A stretch of 64,000 bases of DNA, taken from contig CAVWLO010000003.1 of the NCBI GenBank assembly GCA_963755985.1, forward strand, positions 558,001-622,000, in the 5' to 3' direction. Origin of the DNA: DASXMT01 sp963755985 (GTDB lineage Bacteria > Actinomycetota > Acidimicrobiia > Acidimicrobiales > RAAP-2). Of this stretch, positions 43,316-52,928 are shown piece after piece (position 1 is the stretch's first letter; the number at the start of each line of letters is the position of its first letter). A program made the translations under genes and the position numbers. The notes below the pieces were generated by a model. It was not told where the DNA came from, did not search any database, and worked only from the letters and a program-made list of their open reading frames with translations.

Positions 43316-44398
43316 ATGGAACGTGACAAGGCACTCGACATGGCCCTCGGCCAGATCGAGAAGCAGTTCGGCAAGGGATCGATCATGCGAATGGGTGAGA
43401 ACCTCCACATGAACATCGAGTCGATCCCCACGGGGGCCCTCGCTCTCGACCTCGCTCTTGGTATCGGCGGCCTGCCTCGCGGCCGCGTCGTGGAGATCTT
43501 CGGACCAGAGTCCTCCGGGAAGTCGACTCTGGCCATGCACGTGGTGGCCGAAGCACAACGCAACGGCGGCATCTGCGCCTACATCGACGCCGAGCACGCC
43601 ATGGACCCGGTGTACGCCGGAGCGATCGGCGTCAATATCGACGACCTGCTCATCTCCCAGCCGGACACCGGCGAGCAGGCGTTGGAGATCGCCGACATGC
43701 TCATCCGCTCCGGCGCTCTCGACGTATTGGTCATCGACTCGGTGGCCGCCCTCACCCCCCGGGCGGAGATCGAGGGCGAGATGGGCGACTCCCACGTCGG
43801 CCTGCAGGCCCGGCTGATGTCTCAGGCATTGCGCAAGCTCACCGGGACCTTGTCGAAGTCCCGGACCATCGCCATCTTCATCAACCAGCTCCGGGAGAAG
43901 ATCGGCGTGATGTACGGCTCACCCGAGGTCACCCCGGGTGGCCGGGCCCTGAAGTTCTACTCGTCGGTCCGTCTGGACATCCGCCGGATCGAGACCATCA
44001 AGGACGGTGCCGAGATGGTCGGCAACCGGACCCGGGTCAAGGTGGTGAAGAACAAGGTGTCGCCGCCGTTCAAGCAGGCTGAGTTCGACATCACTTTCGG
44101 GAAGGGCATCAGCCGCGAGGGCTCCCTACTCGATGTGGGCGTGGAGCTGGGCTTCATCAAGAAGTCCGGTGCCTGGTTCACCTATGAAGGCGAGCAGCTC
44201 GGCCAGGGCCGCGAGAACGTCAAGACCTTCCTGATCGAGAATCCCCAGCTCATGGCCGAGATCGACGGAAGGATCCGGGAGCACCTGGCCGCCCTGACCA
44301 CCGACGCCTCCGACGCCACTGCTGCTGTCCGGGCCGGGACCGATTCGACAGCTGTTGGTCTCGATCCCGACGATCAACCGATCACGTTGGCCGACTGA
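43316..44398 (+). CDS. recA: Recombinase RecA
   Basis: The 360-residue DNA strand-exchange protein and LexA co-protease. The P-loop GPESSGKST is at 63-71, the Walker B is LDVLVIDSVAAL, the L1 region is EIEGEMGDSHVG, and the L2 region is NQLREKIGVMYGSPEVTPGG. The C-terminus is acidic. GAGGAG lies 8 bases before ATG 43316. The SOS box at 43171 shows LexA control. No recX follows, since the next gene is convergent; this differs from the usual actinobacterial recA-recX pair. Confidence 0.98.
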   Translation: MERDKALDMALGQIEKQFGKGSIMRMGENLHMNIESIPTGALALDLALGIGGLPRGRVVEIFGPESSGKSTLAMHVVAEAQRNGGICAYIDAEHAMDPVYAGAIGVNIDDLLISQPDTGEQALEIADMLIRSGALDVLVIDSVAALTPRAEIEGEMGDSHVGLQARLMSQALRKLTGTLSKSRTIAIFINQLREKIGVMYGSPEVTPGGRALKFYSSVRLDIRRIETIKDGAEMVGNRTRVKVVKNKVSPPFKQAEFDITFGKGISREGSLLDVGVELGFIKKSGAWFTYEGEQLGQGRENVKTFLIENPQLMAEIDGRIREHLAALTTDASDATAAVRAGTDSTAVGLDPDDQPITLAD

Positions 44399-44402
44399 CC
44401 AG

Positions 44403-44428
44403 CGCGAGCCGGCCACGGCGGGCTCGCG
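44403..44428. terminator. Hairpin 1 between convergent recA and its neighbour
   Basis: CGCGAGCC and GGCTCGCG form a perfect 8-bp stem five bases after the recA stop. Confidence 0.65.
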
Positions 44429-44449
44429 TATCAGCGGCGCACATCGCCG

Positions 44450-44479
44450 GCCCGGGATGACCTCCATGGCATCCCGGGC
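44450..44479. terminator. Hairpin 2 between convergent recA and its neighbour
   Basis: GCCCGGGATG and CATCCCGGGC form a perfect 10-bp stem with a 10-base loop. With hairpin 1 it can serve as a bidirectional terminator. Confidence 0.7.
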
Positions 44480-44500
44480 TGCTGCGCGCTGAGGTGTCCG

Positions 44501-46360
44501 TCAGGCCGTATCGTTCGGTATCGGCGCGGCCGGTCCTGGCGATCCGCCGTACACCTGGCTCCAGTTCCCCTGGGATGGATGGGTGGCGGCGGCCGGACCG
44601 GTGCCGAGGACCGAGTAGATGTTCTCCATCACCCGCAGCAGTGGTGCGGTGACCCCGGGGATCGGGTCGGGCACGACGTTCGGGGGGATGAGGGTGCTGT
44701 CGACCATGCCGCCTACCCAGGTGGCGTTCCCGGTGGCAAAGACACCACCGCCGCCGGGGACCGTGTACCAGGTGACATCGGAGTAGTTGTTGCCCCGGTT
44801 GGGTACGACCGAGTGAGCCACGACATCGAGGTTCTGGGGCGACGAGCTCGATGGCACGTAGCGGTCGAACTCGCCTTGGACCACCTCGGGCAGCTGCTGG
44901 CCCTGGGTAAGTCCCGTGCCGGCGAAGACCCAGGAGGACGAGTCGGTGATCACCATGTTGGCCATGGCCGCGATGTCCTGATAGGTGCTCCCGATCAGGA
45001 GGCTCTCCGGTTGGGAGACCGGGGGGTCGGGCCAGTTTACGGTCACCTTTGCGTTGTCCACGTTGAACAGCGGGTCCTCGGCGGCCGATTTGTAGCAGAT
45101 CTCGTGGCGGTTCTCCCCCAACGGGGACTTGTCGAATCGGATCTGGCGGTAGCAGGCGTTGGCCCCGAGGAAGGCCAGGTTGACGCCACCGTTGACGGCC
45201 GAAGCGGCCCCCTGGCGCATCTCAAAGGACCAGTACTCGTCGTGGCCCAAGCTGAGGAGTGCCTTGTGGTTCTTCAGGAGCTGGGGCTGGGCATGGAGGT
45301 CGATATCGGTCCAGTAGGTGACGTCCAGCCCCAGCTTCTCGGCGTGGTAGATGACGGGGAACTCGTTGCCCACCAGGTCGGCCGCGCCCGAGGCCCAGTC
45401 GTGATCGTAGGGCCGGTCGAAGGACACGATGCGGGCTCGGTGGTCATAGTCGCCGCCGGCCGGGTCGTGGGTGTAGGACAGCTGGCCGCCTGTGTTGCCG
45501 TAGTACAGGCTGTAGCCGCCCCAGCGGTTGTAGGCCTGCCAGGTGGTCACGCTCTGCTGGATGACGATGGCCGCCTTGGACGCGTCGTCACGCACGCACA
45601 GGGGGACGAATTGCTGTTCGGAGCTGGTCCCCACCAGCTTCAGCAGGTAGACGCCCGGCGGCCACGTCTTGTCCACCTTCACGGTCAGGGAGGGGGTCCA
45701 GTTGCACTCGATGGTGTTGGTGGGCGGGATCAGTGCGGGGGAGGCCTGCCTGATCCCCGCCACCTGGCCCGACTGCCACACCAGCCGACCACCGATGCCC
45801 TGGTAGTAGCCCATTCGGTAGGCCTCGACGTGGAACTGCGGGCTCTTGGTGTTGACGAACAGGGTGATGGTGTCACCAGCCACGGCACTGACCTGGCTGC
45901 TGTAGCCCTCGATGTCGCCGGCGTTCTGGGGGGTGTCGACCCACCAGGCGTGCCCGCTCTTGGCGTTCTCGGCCACGATGGCCGATGACGTCGGGATGGT
46001 GGCCCCATCGGCCAGCTTGGTCATCGTCGCCTTGGTGGCGACCGAGGTGGTGGTCGAGGAGGCCGTGGTCGCCTTGCCGGCATCGGCGGTTGGGGTCTCC
46101 GAGCCTCCCGAGGCCGCCTCGTAGATGCCGTACCCGGCGGCTCCTGCCGCGGCGACGCCTCCTAGGGCGAGCGCTCGACGGAGGAAGTTCCTTCGGTCCA
46201 TCTCGCTGTTGCTCTTGGCGCTCTTGGGCGCGCGCCGGGGCGTCGCCTGTTGGATCTCTCGTCGCGTGCGGGGGGGTGGACCGCCGGGCATCGGTTGCCG
46301 GGGGCGGGGTGGTGGGCCCCCGGGCGTGCCGGGCGGGCCACCATCTACAGGGTCGGCCAC
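44501..46360 (-). CDS. Tat-exported N,N-dimethylformamidase beta-subunit-like protein
   Basis: About 619 residues. A Pro/Arg-rich leader is followed by MDRRNFLRRALALGGVAAAG, a clear twin-arginine signal, then a Ser/Thr linker. The main domain (NTKSPQFHVEAYRMGYYQG, YDHDWASGAADLVGNEFPVI, LSLGHDEYWSFEMR, GVFATGNATWVGG) matches the C-terminal domain of N,N-dimethylformamidase beta subunits found in many secreted actinobacterial proteins. GTG 46360 is the likely start, with the Tat-proximal ATG at 46201 as an alternative. The substrate is unknown, and no alpha subunit is nearby. Confidence 0.82.
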   Translation of the reverse strand: MADPVDGGPPGTPGGPPPRPRQPMPGGPPPRTRREIQQATPRRAPKSAKSNSEMDRRNFLRRALALGGVAAAGAAGYGIYEAASGGSETPTADAGKATTASSTTTSVATKATMTKLADGATIPTSSAIVAENAKSGHAWWVDTPQNAGDIEGYSSQVSAVAGDTITLFVNTKSPQFHVEAYRMGYYQGIGGRLVWQSGQVAGIRQASPALIPPTNTIECNWTPSLTVKVDKTWPPGVYLLKLVGTSSEQQFVPLCVRDDASKAAIVIQQSVTTWQAYNRWGGYSLYYGNTGGQLSYTHDPAGGDYDHRARIVSFDRPYDHDWASGAADLVGNEFPVIYHAEKLGLDVTYWTDIDLHAQPQLLKNHKALLSLGHDEYWSFEMRQGAASAVNGGVNLAFLGANACYRQIRFDKSPLGENRHEICYKSAAEDPLFNVDNAKVTVNWPDPPVSQPESLLIGSTYQDIAAMANMVITDSSSWVFAGTGLTQGQQLPEVVQGEFDRYVPSSSSPQNLDVVAHSVVPNRGNNYSDVTWYTVPGGGGVFATGNATWVGGMVDSTLIPPNVVPDPIPGVTAPLLRVMENIYSVLGTGPAAATHPSQGNWSQVYGGSPGPAAPIPNDTA

Positions 46361-46566
46361 CCGGCAAGGATACCGGTAGGACCCGCGGCCATTGCAGCAG
46401 GGCACGAACCCGGCTTACGCTCGGCCAGGCCCGCGGGAAGAGGAACTATCCCGACGGTCTTCCGATCCGACGCTGTCCCTCGAAAGCGAGTCGCCGTGCA
46501 GCCCCCAGGCATGCAGCCAGCCAGGATGAGCGCTGGGACGGTCTCGTCTCCGACCAGGGCCTCGTC

Positions 46567-47112
46567 ATGAGCCGCGATGCCGGGGCCGGTGCGCTCAACG
46601 ACGAGCGGGAGCTGGCCGCCCTTTCCATCTCCTACGCCTTGGCCGTCGACGGTGTGGACGGCGAGCGGTTCGCGGCCCTGTTCGTGGACGATGGCGAGCT
46701 GGCGGTGCCGAAGGTACCCGCCGACCTCCGACCGGTGCTCGTGCGCACGGGAACCGAGACGCTGCGATCGATTCCCACCGGCCTCCGGCGGCACTTCACC
46801 AAGACCTTTCATGAGGTGCTCAACCGGGAGTTCACCGTCGAGGGGGGCACGGCGACCGGCACCGTCTACTGCGTGGCCCATCACCTGACCGGGGCCAGAA
46901 GGGACCCGTCCGCGACCTATCCCGGGAAGGAGGGGGCGGAGGCAGGCGGAACCGGCGGAGAGAGCGGCCTCGAGGCCAGAGGTGGGACGGACACGGTCTG
47001 GTACATCCGCTATCTCGACGACTACCGGCGTACGAGCGCCGGGTGGCGCATTGTACGCCGGGAGCTCCATCTCCAGTGGGTGGAGGAACGGCCGGTGGCC
47101 CTGCTCAGCTGA
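46567..47112 (+). CDS. SnoaL-like nuclear transport factor 2 family protein
   Basis: About 181 residues. DERELAALSISYALAVDGVD and GERFAALFVDDGELAVPK start the NTF2 cone fold, and WYIRYLDDYRRTSAGWRIVR RREL closes it. A Gly/Glu-rich insert sits before the last strands. The family includes SnoaL-type cyclases, LinA-type dehydratases and many unknowns. ATG 46567 is chosen since homology begins shortly after it. It is divergent from the Tat-exported protein. Confidence 0.78.
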   Translation: MSRDAGAGALNDERELAALSISYALAVDGVDGERFAALFVDDGELAVPKVPADLRPVLVRTGTETLRSIPTGLRRHFTKTFHEVLNREFTVEGGTATGTVYCVAHHLTGARRDPSATYPGKEGAEAGGTGGESGLEARGGTDTVWYIRYLDDYRRTSAGWRIVRRELHLQWVEERPVALLS

Positions 47113-47159
47113 CCGACCCCGCTTGTCGACCGCGTAGCAAGCTCGCTGATCAAGCCCGG

Positions 47160-47271
47160 GCCCTGCCCGGATCAGGCCCTGCTCGGATCAGACCCTGCCA
47201 AGATCAGGCCCTGCCAAGATCAGGCCCTGCCAAGATCAGGCCCTGCCAAGATCAGGCCCTGCCCGGATCAG
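47160..47271. repeat. 16-bp tandem repeat, seven units, carrying the sigma factor stop codon
   Basis: Seven units of GCCCTGCC(A/C)(A/G)GATCAG are nearly perfect; three middle copies are identical. On the minus strand each unit contains CTGATC, and the unit nearest the gene supplies the TGA (47270-47268) that ends the sigma factor. Confidence 0.95.
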
Positions 47272-48203
47272 GCGTTGAGCAGTTCGCGCGCCCCGGTGTC
47301 GGAGGAGGGATGCCGGAGCTTCGACATGGCCCGGGCTTCGATCTGGCGGATCCGCTCGCGGGTCAGGCTGAAGAACTCGCCGACCTCCTCGAGGGTGCGG
47401 GGCTCGCCGCGGTCGAGGCCGAAGCGCAGTCGAAGGATCTCGCGCTCACGCTCATCGAGCGGGGAGAGGAGCTTGCCGATCTCGTCGCCCAAGAGGGCGA
47501 GGGCGGCGGCGTCAAAGGGCGATTCGGCATTCACGTCCTGGACGATGTCGCCGAGCTCGGCGTCGCCGTCCTCGCGGAGCGGGTCGGACAGGGACAGGGG
47601 CTCGGAGCGGAATCGCAACGCTTCGACGAGCTTGTCGTGGGAGAGCTCCACCTCCTCGCCGAGCTCGTCGAGGGTGGCCGGGCGGCCAAGCTTGTATTCG
47701 AGGAAGCTCTTGGCCTTTTGGATGCGGGCCAGGGTGTCTCCGGCGTGGACAGGGAGGCGCACCGTCCGGCCCGTGTTGGCAATGCCCCGGGTGATGGCCT
47801 GCCGGATCCACCAGGTGGCGTAGGTGGAGAACTTGAACCCCTTGCGCCAGTCGAACTTCTCGACCGCGTGGATCAGGCCCAGGTTGCCCTCTTGGACGAG
47901 GTCGAGGAGGGGCAGATTCGACGCCTGGTACTTCTTGGCGATGGAGACCACCAGACGGAGGTTGGACTGTACGAAGTCCTGTTGGGCGTGCTCGCCCTGG
48001 AGAACGACGCGGCGGAGCTCCCGCCGCTTGGCCGGGGTCAGCTTCGGCGTCCCGGCGATGGTGGCCGCTGCCTCGCGTCCCAATTCGATGGCCTGTGCCA
48101 GCCGTGCCTCGTCCGCCTTGGTCAGCAGGGGATACTGGCCAATGTCACTGAGGTAGAGCTTGACGAGGTCTTCGCCATCCTGGGCTGCGCGCTGCTTGTT
48201 CAC
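47268..48203 (-). CDS. RNA polymerase sigma-70 factor, primary-like (SigB/HrdB group)
   Basis: A 311-residue sigma factor with regions 1.2 (VKLYLSDIGQYPLLTKADEA), 2 (NLRLVVSIAKKYQASNLPLL, EKFDWRKGFKFSTYATWWIR), 3 and 4 (EREREILRLRFGLDRGEPRT, then LTRERIRQIEARAMSKLRHP). It lacks the long acidic region 1.1 of SigA/RpoD, as group 2 sigma factors do. AAGGAG lies about 8 bases before the GTG at 48203. It may be a stationary-phase or stress sigma. The 16-bp repeat array forms its 3' end. Confidence 0.9.
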   Translation of the reverse strand: MNKQRAAQDGEDLVKLYLSDIGQYPLLTKADEARLAQAIELGREAAATIAGTPKLTPAKRRELRRVVLQGEHAQQDFVQSNLRLVVSIAKKYQASNLPLLDLVQEGNLGLIHAVEKFDWRKGFKFSTYATWWIRQAITRGIANTGRTVRLPVHAGDTLARIQKAKSFLEYKLGRPATLDELGEEVELSHDKLVEALRFRSEPLSLSDPLREDGDAELGDIVQDVNAESPFDAAALALLGDEIGKLLSPLDEREREILRLRFGLDRGEPRTLEEVGEFFSLTRERIRQIEARAMSKLRHPSSDTGARELLNA

Positions 48204-48433
48204 GGTCGATACTCCTTAGTTTCCTCAGTACTTGAGGGGTCCACCGGCAAGAATTCTCGTCCGGTGCATATTGACGCGAGACACGGCAATCGCACGTCAG
48301 GGCGGTCGATCGGTAACGATAGGCCCTCTGTAACTCTACCGGGCCGTCAAGTCGGGCCCGCCGCGGAGCGTATCGAGGCCGTCCAGTGACCCTCCGACCC
48401 ACCCCCCGGCCTGGGATCCGCCCCCTCTACCCC

Positions 48434-49462
48434 CTACCTGCGACGGCGGCGAAGGCTCGGATCGGTCAGCGACGCGGGGTTGAAATCGCTGTCGTTCGGA
48501 TCCACCATCGTGCCCGGCGGCACCAGCTCGTCGATCTGATCGAGGACGTCGGCACTCAGGGAGATCTCAGCCGCACCGAGTTGGGACTCGAGGTGTTCCA
48601 TGGTCCGTGGCCCGATGATGGGGGCCGTGACCGCCGGATGCTCGCCCACGAAAGCCAGGGCCAGCTCGATCAGGGTCAGCCCGGCCTCGGCGGCCAGCTG
48701 GCCGAGGGCGGTGACCAGCTCGAGCTTGCGGCGGTTGGTCGGTATCGACAGGTCGTAGCGCTCCGGGCGCATGGCCGAACGCCGGCTGGTGTTGCCCTTT
48801 CCCTCCCCGAAGGTGCCCGACAGCCAGCCGCCGGCCAGCGGGCTCCAGGGGATGACGCCCATCCCGTATTTCTGGCAGACAGGCAGGACGTCGGCCTCGA
48901 TCCCCCGGGTCAGGATGGAGTACGGCGGTTGCTCACAGGCGAACCGCTCGCGTGCCCGGCGCTCGGCCACCCAGTGCGACTCGACGATCTGGTAGGCGGG
49001 GAAGGTGGAGCACCCGATGTAACGGACCTTCCCGGCCCGAACCAGGTCGGTGAGAGCACCGAGGGTCTCGTCGATGTCCGTCCCGGGCTCGGGCCGGTGG
49101 ATCTGGTAGAGGTCGATGTAGTCGGTGCCCAGTCGCCGGAGGCTGTTCTCACACTCGGCGATGATCCAGCGACGCGAGTTCCCTCCGGCGTTGGGGTCCT
49201 TGCTCATCGAGCCGTGGACCTTGGTGGCCAGCACGATCGAATCGCGGTCGAGGGTGGCGAGGGCCTTCCCCACGATCTCCTCGGACTCGCCGAAGGAGTA
49301 GATGTCAGCGGTGTCGATGAAGTTGATCCCCGCGTCGACCGCTCGCTTGATGATCCGGATCGAGTCGTCGTGGTCCCGGTTGCCCCACGCCCCGAGCATC
49401 ATCGCCCCGAGGCAGAGCGGGCTGACCTTGACACCGGTGCGCCCAAGTGTGCGGTAGTCCAT
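48434..49462 (-). CDS. Aldo/keto reductase
   Basis: A 342-residue TIM-barrel NADPH oxidoreductase. MDYRTLGRTGVKVSPLCLGA opens the fold, FIDTADIYSFGESE has the catalytic Asp and Tyr, LATKVHG the Lys, and YQIHRPEPGTDI the His, so the AKR tetrad is complete. It resembles the YajO/Tas-like AKR branch. ATG 49462 is chosen because the family N-terminus begins there; 95 further upstream codons are non-homologous. The substrate is unknown. It is divergent from the secreted protein on its right. Confidence 0.88.
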   Translation of the reverse strand: MDYRTLGRTGVKVSPLCLGAMMLGAWGNRDHDDSIRIIKRAVDAGINFIDTADIYSFGESEEIVGKALATLDRDSIVLATKVHGSMSKDPNAGGNSRRWIIAECENSLRRLGTDYIDLYQIHRPEPGTDIDETLGALTDLVRAGKVRYIGCSTFPAYQIVESHWVAERRARERFACEQPPYSILTRGIEADVLPVCQKYGMGVIPWSPLAGGWLSGTFGEGKGNTSRRSAMRPERYDLSIPTNRRKLELVTALGQLAAEAGLTLIELALAFVGEHPAVTAPIIGPRTMEHLESQLGAAEISLSADVLDQIDELVPPGTMVDPNDSDFNPASLTDPSLRRRRR

Positions 49463-49664
49463 GGCCAGAGCGTAGCGGTGGAACGGCGCGGCGGAACGAC
49501 CCGTCGCCGTTCGGACGGGATCAAACAGGGGGCCGCCGAGCGGACAGGGCGGCCAAACGGGTAGCAGTTGCCATCGGTGCTCCGGCGGGTATCTGATGAC
49601 GGTGGGAGTGGGGAGCCTGGCGCCTTTCGGGCGCCACGACCTGCCGAGGGCGATCGGAGAGGAC

Positions 49665-50583
49665 ATGATGGGGACGTGGTTTCGGCGTGGGATCGTCTTC
49701 ATGTGCTCGGCTCTCCTCACAGCCCTGCTCGGCCTGGCCGCGGCCACCCCCTCCTACGGCGCGCCACCGGCAGCACCACCCGGTGAAGTGACCCTGGCGA
49801 CGAGCGGACCGTCGGTGGCCATGTGGGCGTGGAACTGGACCGACTCCGCGGCCATGGTCAGCTTCGCCCAGGCCAACGGGGTCACCGAGATCTTCGCCTA
49901 CGTGGCGCCGGGGTTCACCGACCCGACCTACATCCCGTGGGGATGGTCAGCAGCCGCAGCTGCCGCTCGAAGAGTCGCTTGCCGCCGACGCGGCCGCCGC
50001 CGGGATCACCGTCTATGCCATGGGCGGGGACCCGTCGTGGGTACCCAATCCCACCTACGGCACCGGCTGGGCCAACGAGGCGCTGGCCACTGGGCTGTTC
50101 CGGGGGATCCACGTCGAGCTCGAGCCGTGGGCGCTGTCGTCGTGGGGCACCGACCAGTCCGGGACCATCGACCAGTACCTCGTCGAGTTGGCCGGTATCC
50201 ATGCCGTGGCTGCGACCTACGGCGTGCCCGACGAGATATCGATCCCGTACTGGCTCTCGATGTACTCCACCCGGACCGGTGTGCCCCTCGACGTGGCGGC
50301 CATGCGGAACGCAGACGCGGCTACCGTCGTCACCTTCTTCAATTCGGTCTCACAGATCGAGTCCTTCGGCAAGGCCGAGCTGCCTGCGGCCCGGTCGGTG
50401 GGCATCCCCCTCCGGTTCGCGGCCGAGGCCAACCAGGACTCACCCGCATGGCTGAGCTTCTACGGGGACACCCTCGCCCAATTCGACTCGGCCATCCGTC
50501 ATGTCAACCGTGACATGGCCGGTAGACCGGGCTATCTCGGCATCGCCGTCGAGGACTACCAGGGCTGGTCGGCCATGCCGTAG
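49665..50583 (+). CDS. Secreted TIM-barrel-like protein, interrupted by a frameshift
   Basis: MMGTWFRRGIVFMCSALLTA and LLGLAAATPSYGA form a Sec signal. The mature part reads VAMWAWNWTDSAAMVSFAQA to TYIPWGW in one frame, then PLEESLAADAAAAGITVYAM and GGDPSWVPNPTYG in the next, to the TAG at 50581. Removing one base near 49940 gives 306 codons. The alternating strand-helix pattern and IHVELEPWALSSWGTD suggest a glycoside-hydrolase-like barrel, but I cannot name the family. GGAGAGG precedes the ATG. Confidence 0.6.
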
Positions 50584-50610
50584 CGCGGCCGCGGTCCCAG
50601 GCGCCAGTCG

Positions 50611-51412
50611 TCAGACCGCTCCCCCGTAGAGGTCGAGGGTTCGGGCCATGCCTCCGTCGGCCGTGATGGTCTCACCGGTCACGAACCGGGCCGCGTCCGA
50701 GGCCAGGAACACGATCACATCGGCGACGTCCTCGGGGACGGCCCACCGGCCCAGCGGGGTCTGCTCCTCGATCTGCTCGATGACGCCCGGGATCGCCTTG
50801 TTCTTGGCCCACAGCGCCGTGTCGACGACGCCAGGGCGCCACGGAGTTCACCCTGATCCCCGAGGGTCCGAGCTCGATGGCCATCGATCGGGTGGCGGCA
50901 TCGAGGCCGCCCTTTGGACGCGGCGTAGGCGGCCCGGCGCGGCGTGCCCACCAAGCGCGGAGACCGACGACAGATTGATGATCGACCCCGACCGGCGTTG
51001 GATCATCGAGGGGATGACGGTGGCGATCAACAGCAGTGGGGCACGGATGTTCACGGCCAGCATCCCGTCGATGACCTCGGCGTCGGAGTCGACGGTATCC
51101 AACCGGGCCGCCGTCGCCGCGTTGTTCACCAGGATGTCGACCCGGCCCAGCCCGTCGAGCGCTCGGGTGCCGACATCGATCGGGGCTCGCCGCGTCTCGG
51201 AGGTCACCGACGATCACGACGGGATCGTGGGTCAGGCCGCCCGCTACCTCCTCGAGGTCGGCCCGGCTCCGGGCCACCAGGGCCACCCGGGCCCCGGCCC
51301 GGTCGAGCGCCCGGGCCGCCGCCGCGCCGATGCCGCGGGATGCGCCGGTGACGAGGGCGGTGCGCCCGCCGAGCGAGAACGGTCCCCTGTCCACAGCCGA
51401 GACGGGATTCAT
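50611..51412 (-). pseudogene. Short-chain dehydrogenase, four apparent +1 frameshifts
   Basis: The pieces TALVTGASRGIGAAAARALD, VDILVNNAATAARLDTVDSD, the YAASKG active site and VTGETITADGGMARTL are all present in order but in changing frames. Shifts occur near 51193 (GCGAGCC), 50948 (CTTGGTGGG), 50914 (AAAGGGCGG) and 50846 (GCGCCCTGG). Deleting one base at each restores a 266-codon classical SDR. All four are gains of one base, mostly in G or C runs, which favours sequence error over natural decay. It lies downstream of zwf on the same strand. Confidence 0.75.
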
Positions 51413-51465
51413 GCCCCGCAGCCTAGGTATCGGCTCTGGCCACCGGGATGGAGCCGGGGCCGGGC

Positions 51466-52928
51466 CTATCGACCGGTGGGGCCGTCAGGCAGGTACCAAT
51501 GGTCGGCTCCGAGCAGGCCGTCGGCTTCGGCGGGCCCCCAGGAGCCCTGGGCGTACGGCCTGGGTGTCGGCGCCGACTTGAGGAGGGGGTCGGCCACCTC
51601 CCACAGCCGTTCGATCCCGGCCGCCTCGTTGAACAACGTGTGGTCACCCAGCATGACGTCGTGGAGAAGGCGCTCATAGGCCTCGAGGTCGTTGGCCACA
51701 GTGAAGGAGTCGGCATAGTGGAACGACATGGTCGCCGACTCGACATCCATGGTGGGCCCGGGCCGCTTGGCCGCGAAGCGGACGGTCACCGCCCCCGGAT
51801 CGGCCAGCTCGAAGACCAGGTCGTTGGGGCAGGGCACCGTCGACACGTCGGGATCGTAGATCGAACATGTGCATGCTGGGCTCCTTGAAGCCCAGCGTCA
51901 CGGTCGTCCGGGTCTCGGCCATGGCCTTGCCCGTCCGGAGGTAGAAGGGCACGCCCTGCCAGCGGGGATTGTCGATCGTCACCGCGGCGGCCACGTAGGT
52001 CTCGACGGTCGAGTCGGCGGCCACTCCGGGCACGGACCGATAGCCCTGGTACTGGCCGAACACCACGTGCTCCTGGTCGAGGGGGGCCATGGCCTCGAAG
52101 ACGGCGAGCTTGGCCTTGTGGAGTGATTCGGCATCGAAGTTGTCGGGCGGCTCCATGCCCAGGTAACCGAGGAGCTGAAAGAGGTGGGTGACCACCATGT
52201 CCCGGAAGGCGCCGGTCGCCTCGTAGAACGAGCCCCGGTCGTCGACGTTCAACTGTTCGGGCACGTCGATCTGGACGTACCTGAGGTGCTTGCGGCCCCA
52301 CGCCGGTTCGAAGAGGCCGTTCCCGAAGCGGAAGACCAGGATGTTCTGGACCGCCTCTTTGCCCAGGAAGTGATCGATACGGTAGATCTGCGACTCCTCG
52401 AACGCCTGATGCAGCCCCTGGTTGAGCGATCGGGCCGAATCGAGGTCGGAGCCGAACGGCTTCTCGATGATGAGCTTCGACTTCGAGTTGACCAGCCCGG
52501 CGTGCCCGAGCGCCGTGGCCATGGGCGAGAAGGCTTGCGGGGGGACGGCCAGGTAGATGACCCGCTGCGGGTGGTCGAGGCCCTTTTCGGCCTGGGCCAC
52601 TGCCTCGGCCAGTTCGCTCAGGTCATCGGTGGAGGAGGGGGCGAAGGAGATATTGGACCCGAACGACGGCCCAGGACTGGTCGGTCACATCCTTGCGCCC
52701 GAACTGCTCGAGCACCCCGTGGACGTAGGTCCCGAAGCTGGCTGGGTCGGTTCCCGTCCCCGCGGGCGCCGAACCGACGATCCGATAGCGCTTGGGCATG
52801 AGCCCGGCCTCGTGCAGGTGGAACAGCCCGGGAAGGAGCTTGCGCTTGGCCAGGTCGCCGGTGGCGCCGAAGAGCATGAGCACGGCATCTTCGGGGACTC
52901 GCCCCTTCGGAAGGCTCCGGGTGGTCAT
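51466..52928 (-). CDS. zwf: Glucose-6-phosphate dehydrogenase, two apparent +1 frameshifts
   Basis: Converts glucose-6-phosphate to 6-phosphogluconolactone. MLFGATGDLAKRKLLPGLFH is the NADP-binding start, IEKPFGSDLDSA the cofactor and substrate lysine segment, and YRIDHFLGKEAVQN the catalytic RIDHYLGKE motif. Shifts near 52660 (CGGGTCC) and 51865 (GATCTACG) break the frame. Removing one base at each gives 487 codons, the normal size. The ATG overlaps the gnd stop (ATGA), so gnd-zwf are coupled in the oxidative pentose phosphate pathway. Confidence 0.88.

Noticed and set aside
44579..45988. A 469-codon plus-strand frame opposite the Tat-exported protein
   Set aside because: No motif or signal; it is the complement of a protein with clear Tat signal and domain.
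47156..47275. CRISPR array at the sigma factor 3' end
   Set aside because: Units of 16 bp are contiguous without spacers and no cas genes are near, so it is a plain tandem repeat.
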